From assembly GCF_030272615.1 (NCBI RefSeq), contig NC_081408.1, forward strand, positions 404,805,389 to 404,869,388: a DNA stretch of 64,000 bases. The letters run 5' to 3'. The position numbers and the translations under genes were made by a program. Numbering within the stretch: the first letter of the stretch is position 1; every line of letters starts with the position of its first letter. Origin of the DNA: Cryptomeria japonica. Taxonomy: Eukaryota; Streptophyta; Pinopsida; Cupressales; Cupressaceae. Below are positions 48,993 to 62,079 of the stretch, one piece after another. The notes below the pieces were generated by a model. It was not told the DNA's origin, did no database searches, and worked only from the letters and a program-made list of their open reading frames with translations.

Positions 48993-49741
48993 GTGATTTT
49001 TTGGTTATCATTTTTTCAGTCGGCTAATTAGATTTTTCAAGCTTTTTGGAGAAAAGTGTGTAGGAATTTTTATATATTTTTGGATCACACTTCGTATTTT
49101 CATTATTAGATCACCTTTTTAAATCTTTACTAATTTCACGGGATCTGATTCAAAATGTTGGTCTAATAATTATATTATAATATTTTAAATTTTTTATAGA
49201 AAATTCATTTAAATAGACTGTAAAATCTTAATGCTTCTGATTGATAGATTGTTTGAAAATATTTCAAAAGTAAAATTTATCAATTGTCAAATTAATGATC
49301 AAAGATTTCTTATCCATCCATATTGGTGTAATTGTCAAAAATTAGATTCAATAATTTGTGAATTGACAATAAAATATTTTATTGGTAATCATATTTCTTT
49401 TGAATTTTTAAAAATTAGATTTGTTAATTGCTGAATGTAGACTTCATATTCAATATTTAGTCTTGGAAGTTTTGAAAATAAAATTCGTTATTTGTTGAAT
49501 TACATTTGATCATCAATCGATGCAGTAATAATCAAAACTGTTTGGGGCAATCATATTGTTAGAACTGTCTCATGCAATTCTAAGTATAGTTTTACCTATT
49601 GTTTTGTTTTTGGAAAAATGCGATGCATATTTTTTTCTAAAACTAATGGTTTTATTTGGTCACAGAAAATATGTTACCGAAAGTACTAGTCACAAAAAAT
49701 ATGTTAGCGAAAGTACAAGGATACATCAGACGAAACAATAA

Positions 49742-50551
49742 ACTGGTCCTTGGAGAAGTTGACCATAGCTAGTGGGATTCTCTGAGATAGTTAGATGTGT
49801 CAGCTTTTTGAGTTTTGAAATTTTGTATACAGGCTGAAGGGGGGCACAACTAGATATCTTCATTGGCTTTTTTGTAAGTTAGATAATTCTATTATCTAAT
49901 TAGAAGGATCCTTGAAATATGGGCTAGCAATAGATGAAGTTGGACAAGCCGAACATGGTTACCTGAGATGCATTGGGTTGTCAACTTATAATCTCCCTAA
50001 ACAGGTAGATTCTAAAGATTTTCTTTTATGGAGAGCAGGAGGCCAAACTTGCAGACCATAAGTTCGACAACATTATTTGAGGCCTGCCCTCAAGTCATGC
50101 TAAAGTCTAAAATCTTGAGTTGAGATTTTGACCATTGCACACTTCTTGCAGCAGCAGCACAAGGACTGGATAATGATGGCTTGTTAAGGAAGAGAGTAGG
50201 ATAGTTGAAGTATATTTCTAGAGGGGGTGACCATCAAAGATTTGTTAATAAAATCCCTTGTTATTGGGTTCTCTCAAATTGCTCTGTGTCCTCATAAGGG
50301 TTTGGTATAGGGCCTATTATGGGGCTGGGTATGGTTCAGGTTCCCCAGGCTTTGCTTGGGGTACCCTTCCATGTTCCGTAGGCAAATCCTATCCGAACCA
50401 AAGTCGTTCTCGAGAAAACCATGGAGAATCCATGGTCAAATGGGCCCAACAATGAAAGAAAAGCATTTAAAAAAAAAAAACTCTCTTCACTCTTAATTTT
50501 GCTCTAAAGTGAGGGCTTATAACATATTTTGCCTCATTTCACAAACACAAA
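49742..50551 (+). other. Unassigned sequence ending in an A-run
   Basis: Not AT-rich like its neighbours; 50300-50450 is relatively GC-rich (CCCCAGGCTTTGCTTGGGG). A run of 11-12 A near 50468-50480 follows. It could be a retroposed transcript or SINE, but no flanking duplication was found. Confidence 0.25.
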
Positions 50552-50703
50552 TGTCATGCCCCTGATTATAAAATCAATTTAAATTTCATCAAGTATGAAG
50601 CTGCTAATATACAGTATAATTGGCCTCAAACACATGTTTAGTTAAATCGCTTGAAGTAGGAATAGTGTAATTGTTTCATTAGTTATATTAATGTTGATTG
50701 GTT

Positions 50704-53653
50704 TGTTGATGTGTTTTTAGACACCTCTAACACAAAATTGGTATTTTATCCTCTTGAACAAAATCTTCCCAAATGCTAAACTATATGATCAAATGGAAGA
50801 CTTCAAGGTTTCTACTGTCAGGTCTTGACTTATGGATAAGCTCAATGGTTTGATGTGATTTACTGGGTTCACAAGGGGACTTACATTGTACATGAATGCT
50901 TGAATGTTACCGGAACTTGATCATCAAATATTGCAATCTTGCGACGCATTCTCTCCTAAACTAATTTGAATTGGAACAAGAGAAGGGTTTATGAAGCTAG
51001 TCTAATCCTAGGAATGCAAGAAGTAGTGAAGGACTTGGTGAAACTCTACTAGACTTTGCTTGGACATCAATGAACAACTCCACAAAGCTAGTGTAATCTT
51101 CTAAGGTAAGTATTTGGTGTTCAAATTACCACCAACAACATCGACACCATCAAGACAATGCGTATCAATGTGTGAATAGCAATTGAAGTTAAGCCTAAGT
51201 AAGGATTCTAGTTGACCACGCAAGGCAAGTTTACAATCAACAAACTGCTAGCGGTATGGATATGCGAATTTCACCATTAATCATCCACAAGATCTTTCAT
51301 TCAATTAACCAACATTAAAACAAATGAAAAGTGCAAACCATGCAACTTGTTGAAACAACAAATTTCACCATATCTTCAATGAAACAAGTATATTCATTTA
51401 CATGTCTTAACAAAAATTTCTTCTTCTCCTACCCTACTCTACTCTAACTTCTAATTCCTAATTGCCTTAGCAACTATTCTTCTACTCTTCTAACATTGGC
51501 CTTTTCAATGAGAGCACTGAGCCTTATATAGAGGTCTCATTACAATGAATGGCTCGGATTGATTCAAGATCAATGGCCAAGATTACAATATAAAATCCTA
51601 ATTATGGTTTGTTACAACCACCATTACTTGGTCAACGAGAGATGAGGATAGGTAAGATAAATAATATTTGATATAGCGCCGCGTGTCACTTGTTCCATCC
51701 TTGAATGAATGCTGACTTGCTACCCTTAGATTGAATGAATGGTGACTGGAATGCCATCTTAGCTAGCCTTGTAGACTTAATCAATTTGCCTTGAACATTC
51801 TTCATGATGTTTGGAATTCCTTGTGATCATGTCTTGGATTTGTCTTTCCCTCACGTTTACCATCATAGTGAAGTTTCTTCATGTTTGAGCTAGTCCTCGC
51901 CTTTGCTTTTTTTGAAATCCTTGTCTTGAAATCCTCATCCCATCCTCGAAATGTTGATCTTTCTCATTCACATTTGTGTTGTTGTCCTTGCAATATGCTT
52001 GTAGAGTCTTTTCTCCAAATCGTACCTTTATCTTTTCTTGGATTTGAACCTTGATTCCTCCTCATAGCATTGTTTAAGTTTCTTCGTTCTTGCATTTCAC
52101 TTGCTTGTCCCCTTGGAGTTGATCTTTCATCATTTGTTGCTTTGCAGTGTTGAGCCCTTGGTATCCCTGCAAGCTGCATCCTCTTTCACCTCAAACCTTG
52201 ATCATTGTGCTTCCCTTCCTTGTAGTAGACCTGCAAACAAACAAATATTAAATTAAACACCTATGGGATAAGCCTTGTTTCAACCTTGGTGGGAAATCGA
52301 TCATCATAAGGACAGATTAGTTCCTAAAACATCTGCATTATCTTTGTCCATTTCTTCACTTGGTGGGAATTTGATGCCTATAGGGGCTACTTTGTCATTG
52401 ATCTTCATTTTAATTGATCCGTCCCTTGGTGGAGAATCGATGGATATAGGGACAAAGCATTTTGCACATTCCCTTTTACTCTCTTTGCAAATTCAGCCCT
52501 CAAATGGAAATTTGACCCTCATCAAGACTCATTGTCCTTGAAATTTTGTGTTGATTTGATCTCCAGCCCATTGGTGGAAAATTGATGGTCATTTGGACAC
52601 TTAAACTTGTTCAAGTCCTTGCAAATCAGCCCCAAGTGGAGATTCGATCTCCTCCATAGGGACACTTCAGTCCTTATAAAAAAATTTGCTTGACTTGAGT
52701 GGAAAATCCAAGGTCATTGGGACTGATGGATTTCTATTACCTTTGCTCATTCATCCACTTGTAGTCTTATTCACTTTCATCCCACTTTGTTCCACTCCAC
52801 AATGAATGTGGGATAAATATTATAATATACCAGCCTGGTGGGAAAACATGGGTTATCGGGACTAATGCATTTTTGACTTGTAAACATTCTTCCTTGAGTG
52901 GAAATTCTCTAGTCATCGGGACTTTCCACAATATCACTTGCAAACTTAGACGTGGAGTGGAAATTCGATTTCCATCAAGACTTTTATGATCCTTAACATT
53001 AATTTGGTACCTTCATGCTCAAAATGGAGTGGAAAAATGACCCCTATTGGGACTTTATCAATTTTCACTTTTATTGCTCAATGGAAAAACGCTTCCATCG
53101 GGACTAAGTTGATTCTCACACATTTACAGTCCAAACTTACCCAATTTCATCAATTTATGTAGTGGAAATTCTATTTCCATCAAGACTTTATGAAATTTCC
53201 CAAGTTTTGAAGGGTGGAAAATAGAAGTCCATCGAGACTTTTAACATTTTTGACTTATTTCACCTCTCAGGAGTGGAAAAACGGCTCCTATAGGGACTTT
53301 AAGGATTTTTAACTTTGTTTTGCATTGTTTTGAGTCCCCAAGAGTGGAAAACCATATCCCATTTGGACTTTCACAAAAATTACATCTATCATTTTTGCTC
53401 AAAATTTCTAAGGTAAAGAGGAAAATTGACTTCAAAAGGACAAATTGACACGCTAAAGAGACTTGACACTTAAGATCGCTCCCTTGCAACCTTAACAACC
53501 TTTTGCATTTTGACCAACACCCTCTCACGAGAAAAGGCAAACACTAGGAAATTATTGCTAAACTAAGACAACCGGGCAAAACATCTACCCTAAAAACGAA
53601 AAGAAGTGGGGGTCCCCATTTGCACTGGGGCGATGTGTGAAAAGGTCACAACA
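50704..53653 (+). mobile_element. Unresolved LTR-type insertion carrying the motif-spacer array
   Basis: Begins TGTTGATGTGTTTTTAGACACC. A TATA-like CCTTATATAGAGG lies near 51513. A purine-rich AAAACGAAAAGAAGTGGGGG occurs at 53594-53613, followed by CATTTGCACTGGGGCGATG and ending TCACAACA at 53653. No coding sequence. The expected target duplication was not found, so the ends are tentative. Confidence 0.35.
52288..53372 (+). repeat. Array of about 16 degenerate 28-30-bp motifs with unlike spacers
   Basis: Each unit runs GTGGAAA, six or so variable bases often containing CGAT, then CAT and (C/A)GGGACTT. Units begin near 52288, 52362, 52426, 52503, 52571, 52636, 52699, 52838, 52895, 52957, 53030, 53083, 53161, 53214, 53273 and 53343. 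Spacing is mostly 55-75 bp. Spacers of 25-45 bp show no clear similarity to each other. No coding potential is evident. Confidence 0.85.
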
Positions 53654-54158
53654 GGTCTGAGTCATGGGAGCAGTTGTCGACTCTCTATTGGCAATATCTC
53701 ATCTTAAAGTTGATCGCACATGAAGGAACATGCACTTAAACATTACAGCTGATCCTTAAGCAATGGCTGGTTATGTTTATTAGCAAATCATACCACTTAG
53801 TCAAGTGAAGAGTCACCACTTTTGAGAGACTAGGTGTGATGAGGAAGGATACCACTGTTCAATAAGGAAGGAGGCATATATTTGTTGGAAATCCAACTTC
53901 AAATAGAGGCATTGAAGGAGAAGAAGGGAATAAGGACGTTAAGTCTATATCAAGTGAAAATCAGAAAAAATACCTATCAATAATCAGAATAGTAAAAGGG
54001 GTGTGCTGTATCATACCCATGATCATATATTGGCTTACATTTATGCTGTGCTATGTTTGCATTTTGTTATAGATAATGATTATATATTTTGTTCTAGATT
54101 CTGGTATAAAGTATATGAGAAGTACTGTCAATAGACTTTTGTATTTGTTGATAATAAT

Positions 54159-54832
54159 TGTTAAAGTGGATCAGTTTTTATATATAGGTAATTTTAAATA
54201 ATAATGTAGTATAGAATTATGTACAGTAGTAAGTATGAATCAGAATTTCTTTTAAAGCTGATTTACACAGTTCAGATTATATTATTAATGTAACTGAAGA
54301 TCACCCAATATTCAGTATAATATCACAACGTATTGGATAGTAGATCTCTGCTGTATGCACAAAGTTATCGACTGCTGTATGCACAAAAGATATCTATCGC
54401 TATTGTTATAACAACCACTTTTTCTGTCAGTTCTCAAATGGAATAAGGCCGAGATATATATACTCTCGGTGGTCCACATAGAGTCACGGATCTATGTGGA
54501 ATCGACATGATTCCACATAGAGTCATGACTCCTATGTGGAGGAACGACCATTGATAACCGATGATAACATATGCAATGATTGACCAAACAATTAGTAATC
54601 GGTATAATTAGTGAGATCGACACTATTACTTAATAAACAACTATTAATCATTGCTCTTGATAATCGATATACAAACATAATCAATGCTATGTATAATCGG
54701 ATTGTCATATGGATGATTATGGAGCAAACCGATCATCATATAATATTGTGATCTGTGATCAAAATGTGCATATACAGTGAAGTACGATCAAGGGAAGAAT
54801 TATCCGACCGTTGCTAGGTATTTTTTTCAACA
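54159..54832 (-). repeat. 3' LTR of the copia-like element (minus orientation)
   Basis: 674 bp, ending in the shared terminus TTTTTTTCAACA on the plus strand; nearly the same sequence as 57460-58154, which is slightly longer owing to a small internal length difference. Confidence 0.92.
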
Positions 54833-54899
54833 CTCCCTCTTAGCTAGGGAGGAATTCTTCTATCCTAATAAGTTATATCACCACATTGAGAACACAATA

Positions 54900-55400
54900 G
54901 CTTCATCTATTGTGCGAGAGAAAGATATCACCTCACTGTGATATCAGGATTTATGGCATATCCACGGATATCATGCCACATGATGTCCACCATAAATCTT
55001 TTAATGTAATATCCACCATTATGGCTTGTCCATGGATATCACGTCTCATGATATCCACCATGATGGTATATCTAAAGAAATTACTTAATGGCATGTCCAC
55101 GGATTTCACGTCACATGAAATCCACCATGAGTATCTCTTTATGTAATATCCACCATTATGGTTTATCCATGGATATCACGTCTCATGATATCCACCATTA
55201 TGACATATCCATAGATATTACTACAAAGATATAAACCATTATGACATGTCCATAGATATCACGTCCCATGATATCCATCATAATGGTATGATCAATCAAT
55301 ATCGTAAGATTGTCACCTTACGATAATGATTAGAAGTACAAGTGTTCATTATTGAGAGATCGTCACCTCACAATAATGTTCACAGGGGCTCATCAAGTAC
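54900..55400 (-). repeat. Degenerate dyad-rich repeats beside the purine tract
   Basis: CATGATATCCACCATNATGG and CCATGGATATCACGTC phrases recur many times. On the minus strand the segment GAGGTGACGATCTC followed by ATGAACACTTGT closely matches 11930-11985. Confidence 0.75.
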
Positions 55401-56505
55401 TGAACCAATGTTGTCATGGAGTCACACACATGACACTAATCATGAACTATATCAGATTAACAAGATTGTATTAATAAGAGTTTACACTTTAAACATCATA
55501 AAGATTACATTACTACTATTAAAACAAATCAATGTTGCTGAGACTCAATCTCAGCTAGGGCTACATTTTCTACCATACCAAGCTTACCTCGAAAGTATGC
55601 GACTTTATTCTAGAGGGAGGCTTGGTGAGGATATCTGCAGTTTGTTCATCTATACTAATATATCTCAATTGAATAACATACCTTTCCACTTGATCTCCAC
55701 ATGCCTTGACCTTTCATGAAATACAAGGTTGGAGTTTGCATCACTCTTGATGTATTCCAAGCTCACCAAGTATTCATCTATCTAGAAATATCATGCCCTA
55801 TGAATCAGCATAAAGGCCTTTCAACCTATATATATGGGACTTTATCTCATGAAGCATAGTTTTTTGATTAATCACTAGAGAAACCATCTTGACATGGTCC
55901 ACTCCCTCTGAATCAATATGATCAAGATCCTTGAATATCAATCGAAGCATATCTTCTTAGTTGCCCCCTCTGTCACAGAAGCATCCTATGCTCACATGGA
56001 CCCAATAATGGGAGATATCTTGCTTCAGGAGACTCTCATTTTCTGGTATGATCCTCATACGTCTGAAAGTGCTAGATCCAAACCACCGTGGATCTACTCT
56101 CATAAGATCGAGCCCTGCACAAATGAATTGAAATCTTTTCCAAGACTGTTGCACTTCTGTAAGTAAATATTGTTTCATAAAAATGGAAATTCAAAATCTC
56201 AAAAAAAAAACTTCACTAAAGTCGTCTGCATATTCCTCCTGAATTTCAATCTCTTAATCACAAATAGAACTCTAAAAGTCCACAAGCTGTGCTCCTAAGG
56301 ATGTCTTGTATGTAAGGGATAAGTTTCCCATAGTAAATTGAAGAAATTTAACCACAGGATATTCGGATGCAGCTTGTCATAAACAAATGTCTGCTAACAA
56401 TGTTGATTCACAAGTGACACACATAATGTAATTGGATGAATTAATAACTACATATGAAATTCATGAACATTATTCAATCATAAAAAAAAACTTATCTCTT
56501 TCAAG

Positions 56506-57356
56506 TCAGAATATGAATCCATCTGAATCCTTTTGTGGAAGAGTTTCACCAACATGTGCAATGGAAGCTTGAGGCATAGTCCTGGTAGGACATTGTATTG
56601 CATAGTGACCATATTTGTCACATCTAAAGCATTGGATTTTTGAAATATCCTTCCTTCTTTTGAATGTAGGAGCACCATTATATTCCTCATCTTTCTTCCT
56701 TTTGAAATGTCCTTTCTTACCTTTCATCTTTGTGGAGTGGGAGGCAAGAACATGAATGTTTACATTTATGGAGCTTTGGCCAATGCCTCTTATAGCCAAT
56801 CTAGATTCTTCTTGAATGCAATCTTGCTTTAATCGATCAAACTTAGGAAGATTTGATCTTGCGCTTATCCCTTGAATAAATGCCTCCCATGAGGAGGGGA
56901 GACCATTTAGTGCCAGCATGGTTAATTCTTTCCTCTCTATTGTGTGACCTATAGTAGAGAGTTGATCTTTCAATTCAGTAATCCTCATGAAGTATGAGGT
57001 GATGATTCGCCTTTTGTCATTTTGACATGATGGAGTTGTTGCTTTAGAGCAAGAGCTCGGCTTGTGTTGTTTATCTCATACATGTTCTCTAATGATTTGA
57101 GCATGCCATAGGCAGTCTCCATCTTGGAGATAATTGGCACAATATGATCTTTCACTGAGTCAACTAACATCTTCATGGCTTTATTGTTCTTTCTCATCCA
57201 TTGAAGCTTTTCATCTTCTTCTGCTGGGTCCGATATGGCTTTCTTCACAAATCCATCTAATTCGTTTTCACTCAAGGCAAGCATCATTCTGGACTTCCAA
57301 GATACGAAATTATATGCTCCCTCGAGTCTGTCTTCAACTCTAATCCCATTCACCAT
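56506..57356 (-). mobile_element. gag region of the copia-like element
   Basis: It opens MVNGIRVEDRLEGAYNF and shows the copia gag (UBN2-like) pattern WKSRMMLALSENELDGFV, then MLALNGLPSSWEAFIQGI, and a CCHC knuckle CFRCDKYGHYAIQC near 56590-56640. It is a capsid-type protein of the element, located just inside the 5' LTR. Fossil. Confidence 0.88.
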
Positions 57357-57459
57357 CTTGATGTTAATAGGAGATGATGATTTTGAAGATGGTAGTAGAA
57401 GGATAATCTCGCTTTTTTAAATCTGATCTGATCTTTTCCTTAACCTGGCTTTGATACCA

Positions 57460-58154
57460 TGTTAAAGTGGATCAGATTTTATATATAGGTAATTTTAAAT
57501 TATAATGTAGTATAGAATTATGTACAGTAGTAAGTATGAATCAGAATTGCTTTTAAAGCTGATTACACAGTTCAGATTATATTATTAATGTAACTGAAGA
57601 TCACCCAATATTCAATATAATATCACAACGTATTGGATAGCAGATCTCTGCTGTATGCACAATGATATCAATTGCTGTATGAACAAAGTTATCGACTGCT
57701 GTATGCACAAAAGATATCTACCGCTATTGTTATAACAACCATTTTTTCTGTCAGTTCTCGAATGGAATAAGGCCGAGATATATATACTCTCGGTGGTCCA
57801 CAGAGTCACGACTCTATGTGGAATCAACATGATTCCACATAGAATTGTGACTCCTATGTGGAGGAAGGACCATTGATAACCGATTATAACATACACAATG
57901 TTTGACCAAACAATTAGTAATCGGTATAATTAGTGAGACCGATACTATTACTTAATAAACAACTATTAATCATCGCTCTTGATAATCGATATACAAACAT
58001 AATCAATCCTATGTATAATTCGATTGTCATATGGATGATTATGGAGCAAATCGATCATCATATAATATTGTGATCTGTGATCAGAATGTGCATATACAGT
58101 GAAGTACGATCAAGGGAAGAATTATCTGACCGTTGCTATGTATTTTTTTCAACA
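57460..58154 (-). repeat. 5' LTR of the copia-like element (minus orientation)
   Basis: 695 bp and adjacent to the primer site at 57442-57459 with no spacer. Confidence 0.92.
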
Positions 58155-58573
58155 ATAATAAATTAAAATTATACTTGATTACATTTATGTTAATTCTTAA
58201 TACATAAAGATTATTATATTCACGATTCCATCTTAATTCATTTGCTAATGTCTTTGAGTGGATAGGTTGGTCTGTATAGGGAGGGGCAAGTAAATCCTCA
58301 TAAGTGATAGTGAGCCCAAGATGGGTAGGGGCGAAGTCTTGAAACCTTGAGGAAGCCTCCTTGTAGATTGGTGTGAGCGCTCTATGACAGTAAATCCCCA
58401 TCCCTCATTAGGGTTAGGAAATAAGTTAAGATGGGTCTAAATATAATAAATAGTGAATGTATTACGAATAATAATTCATTCATTAGTTTAGTAATATGAA
58501 TTTAAACTTAATAATGCATAGTAATGTATGTCAACTTTTGGGAAACAGGTAGGCTCCTAGTAGGGGACATTAC

Positions 58574-58905
58574 AATTGGTATTAGAGCTATATCTTGCCA
58601 TCCTGTGAGAAGATAAGTTAATGCAACATAATCAAAGGGCATAAAGAGCCAAAAGGGAAAGAAAAAATCTAGTAGCAAACTCTAACTCCAATCAAAACAA
58701 TAACATGGATGAACAAACAGAAGATGAGTTGATAACATTCATGGAGTTTACAACCAAAGCATTAATGTATCAGAATGAACGCACCCAAGTGCTTCTGCAA
58801 ACCCTACAAAACATGAGTAATTCAATTAATAATCTTAAGACCAATCCCTCAAGTGGGGTAGACATTAGTTCAATCCATTTAGAAAATAATAATGGGTCCT
58901 CTAAG
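58574..58905 (+). mobile_element. Start of a gypsy internal region: primer site and gag start
   Basis: A primer-site-like TGGTATTAGAGCTA lies just after the LTR end at 58573. An ORF begins at 58705 (MDEQTEDELITFMEFTTKAL), polar and helical like the beginning of many gypsy gag proteins. It is cut off at 58906 by the next insertion. Fossil. Confidence 0.5.
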
Positions 58906-61900
58906 TGTTGATATTGCAAAATATTGGCTCAAAGATAGAGTGGTTCAAGGCTTAGGGTTTAGGATTTATCAAAACTTTTACATTCTTGTGAAGAAAACCC
59001 TAGAAATGATATATTTCGCTGTTACTTTTTCCCACTTAAAACCGAGGATACCCTTTCCATGAACGGGTCCATTTTATTCCCTAAGTAAAATGTTGGCTAA
59101 CCGGTTCGTGAGATGAAATTTCCTAAGTCAAATGCGTAACTTCCCTATTACCGGTCCCCTTCTAATTTTTAAATGCTCACACTTATATTTTCTTAAGTCC
59201 AGCAAGTGCTAAATACCCCGACCATATGTTAAAGAATGGATAGATCCAATGGCTAGCGCTTCCCCGCAATCAAAGATGCGAGGATTTTAATGACCGTGGC
59301 ATCGCGAGATGATGCCGCGTGTTATCAGAGGTTAGCAGCGCAACCAGTTGAAAGCTTTGTAATACCGGTTTGCAGGCGGTAAAGTTCGGTCTACTAATAG
59401 TCCCATTAATTTGCACGTGCTCAGAGTGAACGAGGATGTTTTATCCTAAAGTAAAAGGTGCTTGATTTTTAAGTCTTGAAGGAGTTGACGAGTAGTATGC
59501 AAAGTGGTAAAGATCGAACAGATCAGACGACCCTCGTATTCTTGCAATAGAATTTGCAAGGTGGTTACGGACCACGGTATCGCAAGATGATGCCACGTGT
59601 CCCTGTCTGATCATGAGGCCTTACAGGGAGGTTGCTGACGGAGCTTAGTCGAAGAATGATATGGCACTATCCAGTCAGGATTTTGCGGGTCCACAATACA
59701 ATTGGAAAGTCAAACTACTAAGTTGGTAGGAAATGACCGTTAGATTTGCCAAGTTAGATGAGATTTGCGGTTGAGTTTCAAATGAGAAGTTTGGATGGAT
59801 TTCTGGAGGCATCGGTTATAGCTCGCGGGAAAGGGCAAAACGAATGGGATTCAGGCTTGTCGATTCAGGATTGATTTGACAGTCAAAGATGATAGCTCAA
59901 AGATGTGAAAGGATTTGGATAAGCTTCCAGTTCAGGTGTGATGAATCACGAGTTCTCTGATGAATTCAGAGATTTACTTGTTGACAGAAATCCTGAAGCA
60001 GGAGATTGTACACTGAAAAGAGGAATAAGATCAGAATAAAATCGTTCGCATCAGGAGAAACTTGACAGAAGAATACAGTAGATGTGATATGCATGAATTC
60101 TAGTGTCTATAGTTGGTAGAGCAAATTGAGAGCACCAGAGTGATGATGTTTCAAGAGCAAGCACTACTTGATGAAGTATGGTTCATCTATAAATACAGCA
60201 AGGTGGTGATCAAATCGGTAGAAGAGTATGAAGCCTTTTCATTTTCTAGGTGCAATTTTTCTTTCTGCAGAAGAAATGATGTTCGAGCAAGCTTATAGAT
60301 GGAGTTGCAATATACTCTGTGATACTGGATGGAATCTCTCTTTTATGTGTGAGTATGTCTATTGCCATATGGGATGTGAAAGTGGGGAGGATTGCCAGAG
60401 GGGGCGTGAAAGCCCTTTCTTGTGAAGAAAGGTCACGCATGGCACAACCGTTGTGTCTACTTAGTCTCTGGGTGGCAGAGGGTTCTGAGACAGAGCCCGC
60501 AGAGAAACAAAAAAGGGACATGTCTGGGTAGGGAGCGGCAACAATCCATCCATGTAGCTGCATGGAAGCTACGACCCCTCCCCAGCATATTATGTTTCCC
60601 CTCTATCTTCACCTCCCACTGCATATTATGTTTCCCCTCTAGCTTGAGGGGCAACTTTACCTCTTTCCGAGATCGTGTTTCCCTTTCTAAGGAAGGGAAA
60701 TACTCTATGGGACAAAAATGCAACATCTCACACGCCATCCGAAGGTGTTAGGGTGATAACGACATGACTCAAACGGTTTTGCTTCTACCAATTTTCGGTT
60801 TGAGAACAATGATTCACAGGTGCCGGCGCATAGACATGTGTATATTTTGAAACATAATTGTACATAGCCTTTAGGGCTAATTATCAAGGAATGAAGCTAT
60901 TGTTGACAAGTGTCTTATGGCCTGAAGCTTGTTGCTCCCTTATTTTCTATAAAAGGGAATGCAAGGCCATTAGTTAGGGTCCGAATTTTTTTGAGAAAGA
61001 TCTCTGTAAAATAGATCTTTTTGCAGGGTTAGGTCCAAAATAGTTCTAGAGAGTCGTAGGAAATAACATGGACTGTAATGTTATTTTGCAGAGCAAACTT
61101 GTAATAAAATAGTGGCAGTTTCCCCTTTTTTAAATGGGTCACTCTGTATTTGAATTTGGCTATCATCTGATAAAAGATAGCTCATAATATTAATGCAAAT
61201 ATAGTTTCCTAATCTTTACTCTCCTGTGTGTGATTTTATCTTCTTTTAAGCAAATGGGATCAAGGGTTTCTTTTGTTTATTGCATTGTTATGATGCATGT
61301 ACTCTTTTATTCAATGCTTTAATCCAAGGGGTTAATTAAAATGCTTGAATAAGATTACGGAGAAAATAAGGCTCACCATAGGATTTGATAAGTAGTTCAG
61401 ATAAAGGATTATAAGCAGATTAATACTGTAAGGCAGTATTATTTCAGGCAAGACCAACTATTAGATGAAGTTTTATCAGATTTTCAGCAACATTTTTCAT
61501 AGACTCTGTAGCCCAAATGAACAAGGCACTGATTTTTGCAAAAAAATCTCATTAGGTTATCAGTTTTCCGGTTTTATCTTCTTCATGATCTCTTAGAACG
61601 AATCTCATAAACAATCAGAACAATCATTTGCTAAGATTTATGTATTTTCTGAAAATAGTCTCATCATCTCTCATACCCCAGGTTAAGGTTGAGGATCACT
61701 GAAGGATTTGCCATCCTTGAGCATTCTCCCTTTTTGTTGAGTTTTATTAATGAGATAATTTGCTTTGTTTCCAGTAAGTTCCTGAGTATCCTTGCGGAGA
61801 GCAGAAAATTTCTTATTGAAGGGATCACCCTCCCTGGTTTTGCAGAGCTTAAAGTGCAGGAGGACCCTCTATCCTTGTTATTGTTGGTCCAAGCTTGACA
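58906..61900 (+). mobile_element. Unresolved insertion, LTR-like, without coding sequence
   Basis: Begins TGTTGATATTGC within the preceding gag start. A TATA-like TTCTATAAAAGGG at about 60948 and an AATAAAATAG signal near 61108 suggest an LTR promoter and end. Two similar blocks, GATGATGCCGCGTGT (59308) and GATGATGCCACGTGT (59586), and a tandem duplication containing GCATATTATGTTTCCCCTCT (60583-60641) are inside. The right boundary was not found. Confidence 0.4.
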
Positions 61901-62079
61901 GATATTGATAGTTGGAGGTGGCTCTCCATAGATATTTGGAGGAAATCAACTTGGTCTTTGCCCTGTAAGCAGTGTAAACCCGTCGTCCGTTTTTGGGAAC
62001 CAGCATATTACACAGTATCTTATCATATAAATGTTTGAACTTTGAACAAAGCAAAAAACAAACCAAATCCTGTTCTGTT

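Larger units (their letters stand above)
54159..58154 (-). mobile_element. Copia-like LTR element with perfect target duplication
   Basis: Two LTRs lie at 54159-54832 and 57460-58154, flanked by ATAAT on both sides (54154-54158, 58155-58159). On the minus strand each LTR begins TGTTGAAAAAAATA. The iMet-type primer site is at 57442-57459, and a purine tract ending AAGAGGGAG lies at 54833-54849. Recognisable parts are gag with a zinc knuckle (56506-57356) and the end of pol (about 55570-55780, with DEQTADILTKP). Most of pol is not recognisable, and the copy is broken. Repeats at 54900-55400 resemble those in the element at 9604-12550. LTRs look about 95 percent alike, so this is younger than that element. 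Confidence 0.93.
50552..58573 (+). mobile_element. Gypsy-type LTR, split by later insertions
   Basis: The start TGTCATGCCCCTG resembles the nested-element LTR at 2532. The right end GGGGACATTACA at 58573 is followed after two bases by a primer-site-like TGGTATTAGAGCTA, the same layout as at 4771-4791. Between them lie a segment with a motif-spacer array (about 50704-53760) and a copia-like element (54159-58154). Pieces attributable to the LTR itself are 50552-50703, about 53770-54158 and 58160-58573. The limits of the first insertion are not certain. Confidence 0.5.

Noticed and set aside
52288-53372. CRISPR-like repeat-spacer layout
   Set aside because: Repeats are degenerate, the spacing is irregular, there are no cas genes, and the context is a plant nuclear retroelement.
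50704-53772. TGGTT target duplication (50699-50703 and 53768-53772)
   Set aside because: The right-hand copy is not preceded by a CA terminus, so it does not fit the LTR-type ends seen on the left.
60246-60751. Several overlapping ORFs on both strands near 60.2-60.8 kb
   Set aside because: Low similarity to anything, mutually overlapping, and partly explained by the local duplication at 60583-60641.
61689-61898. Possible LINE RT fragment (IEGITLPGFAELKVQ)
   Set aside because: The phrase resembles the segment before the catalytic box in some non-LTR RTs, but no catalytic motif follows and the rest does not fit.
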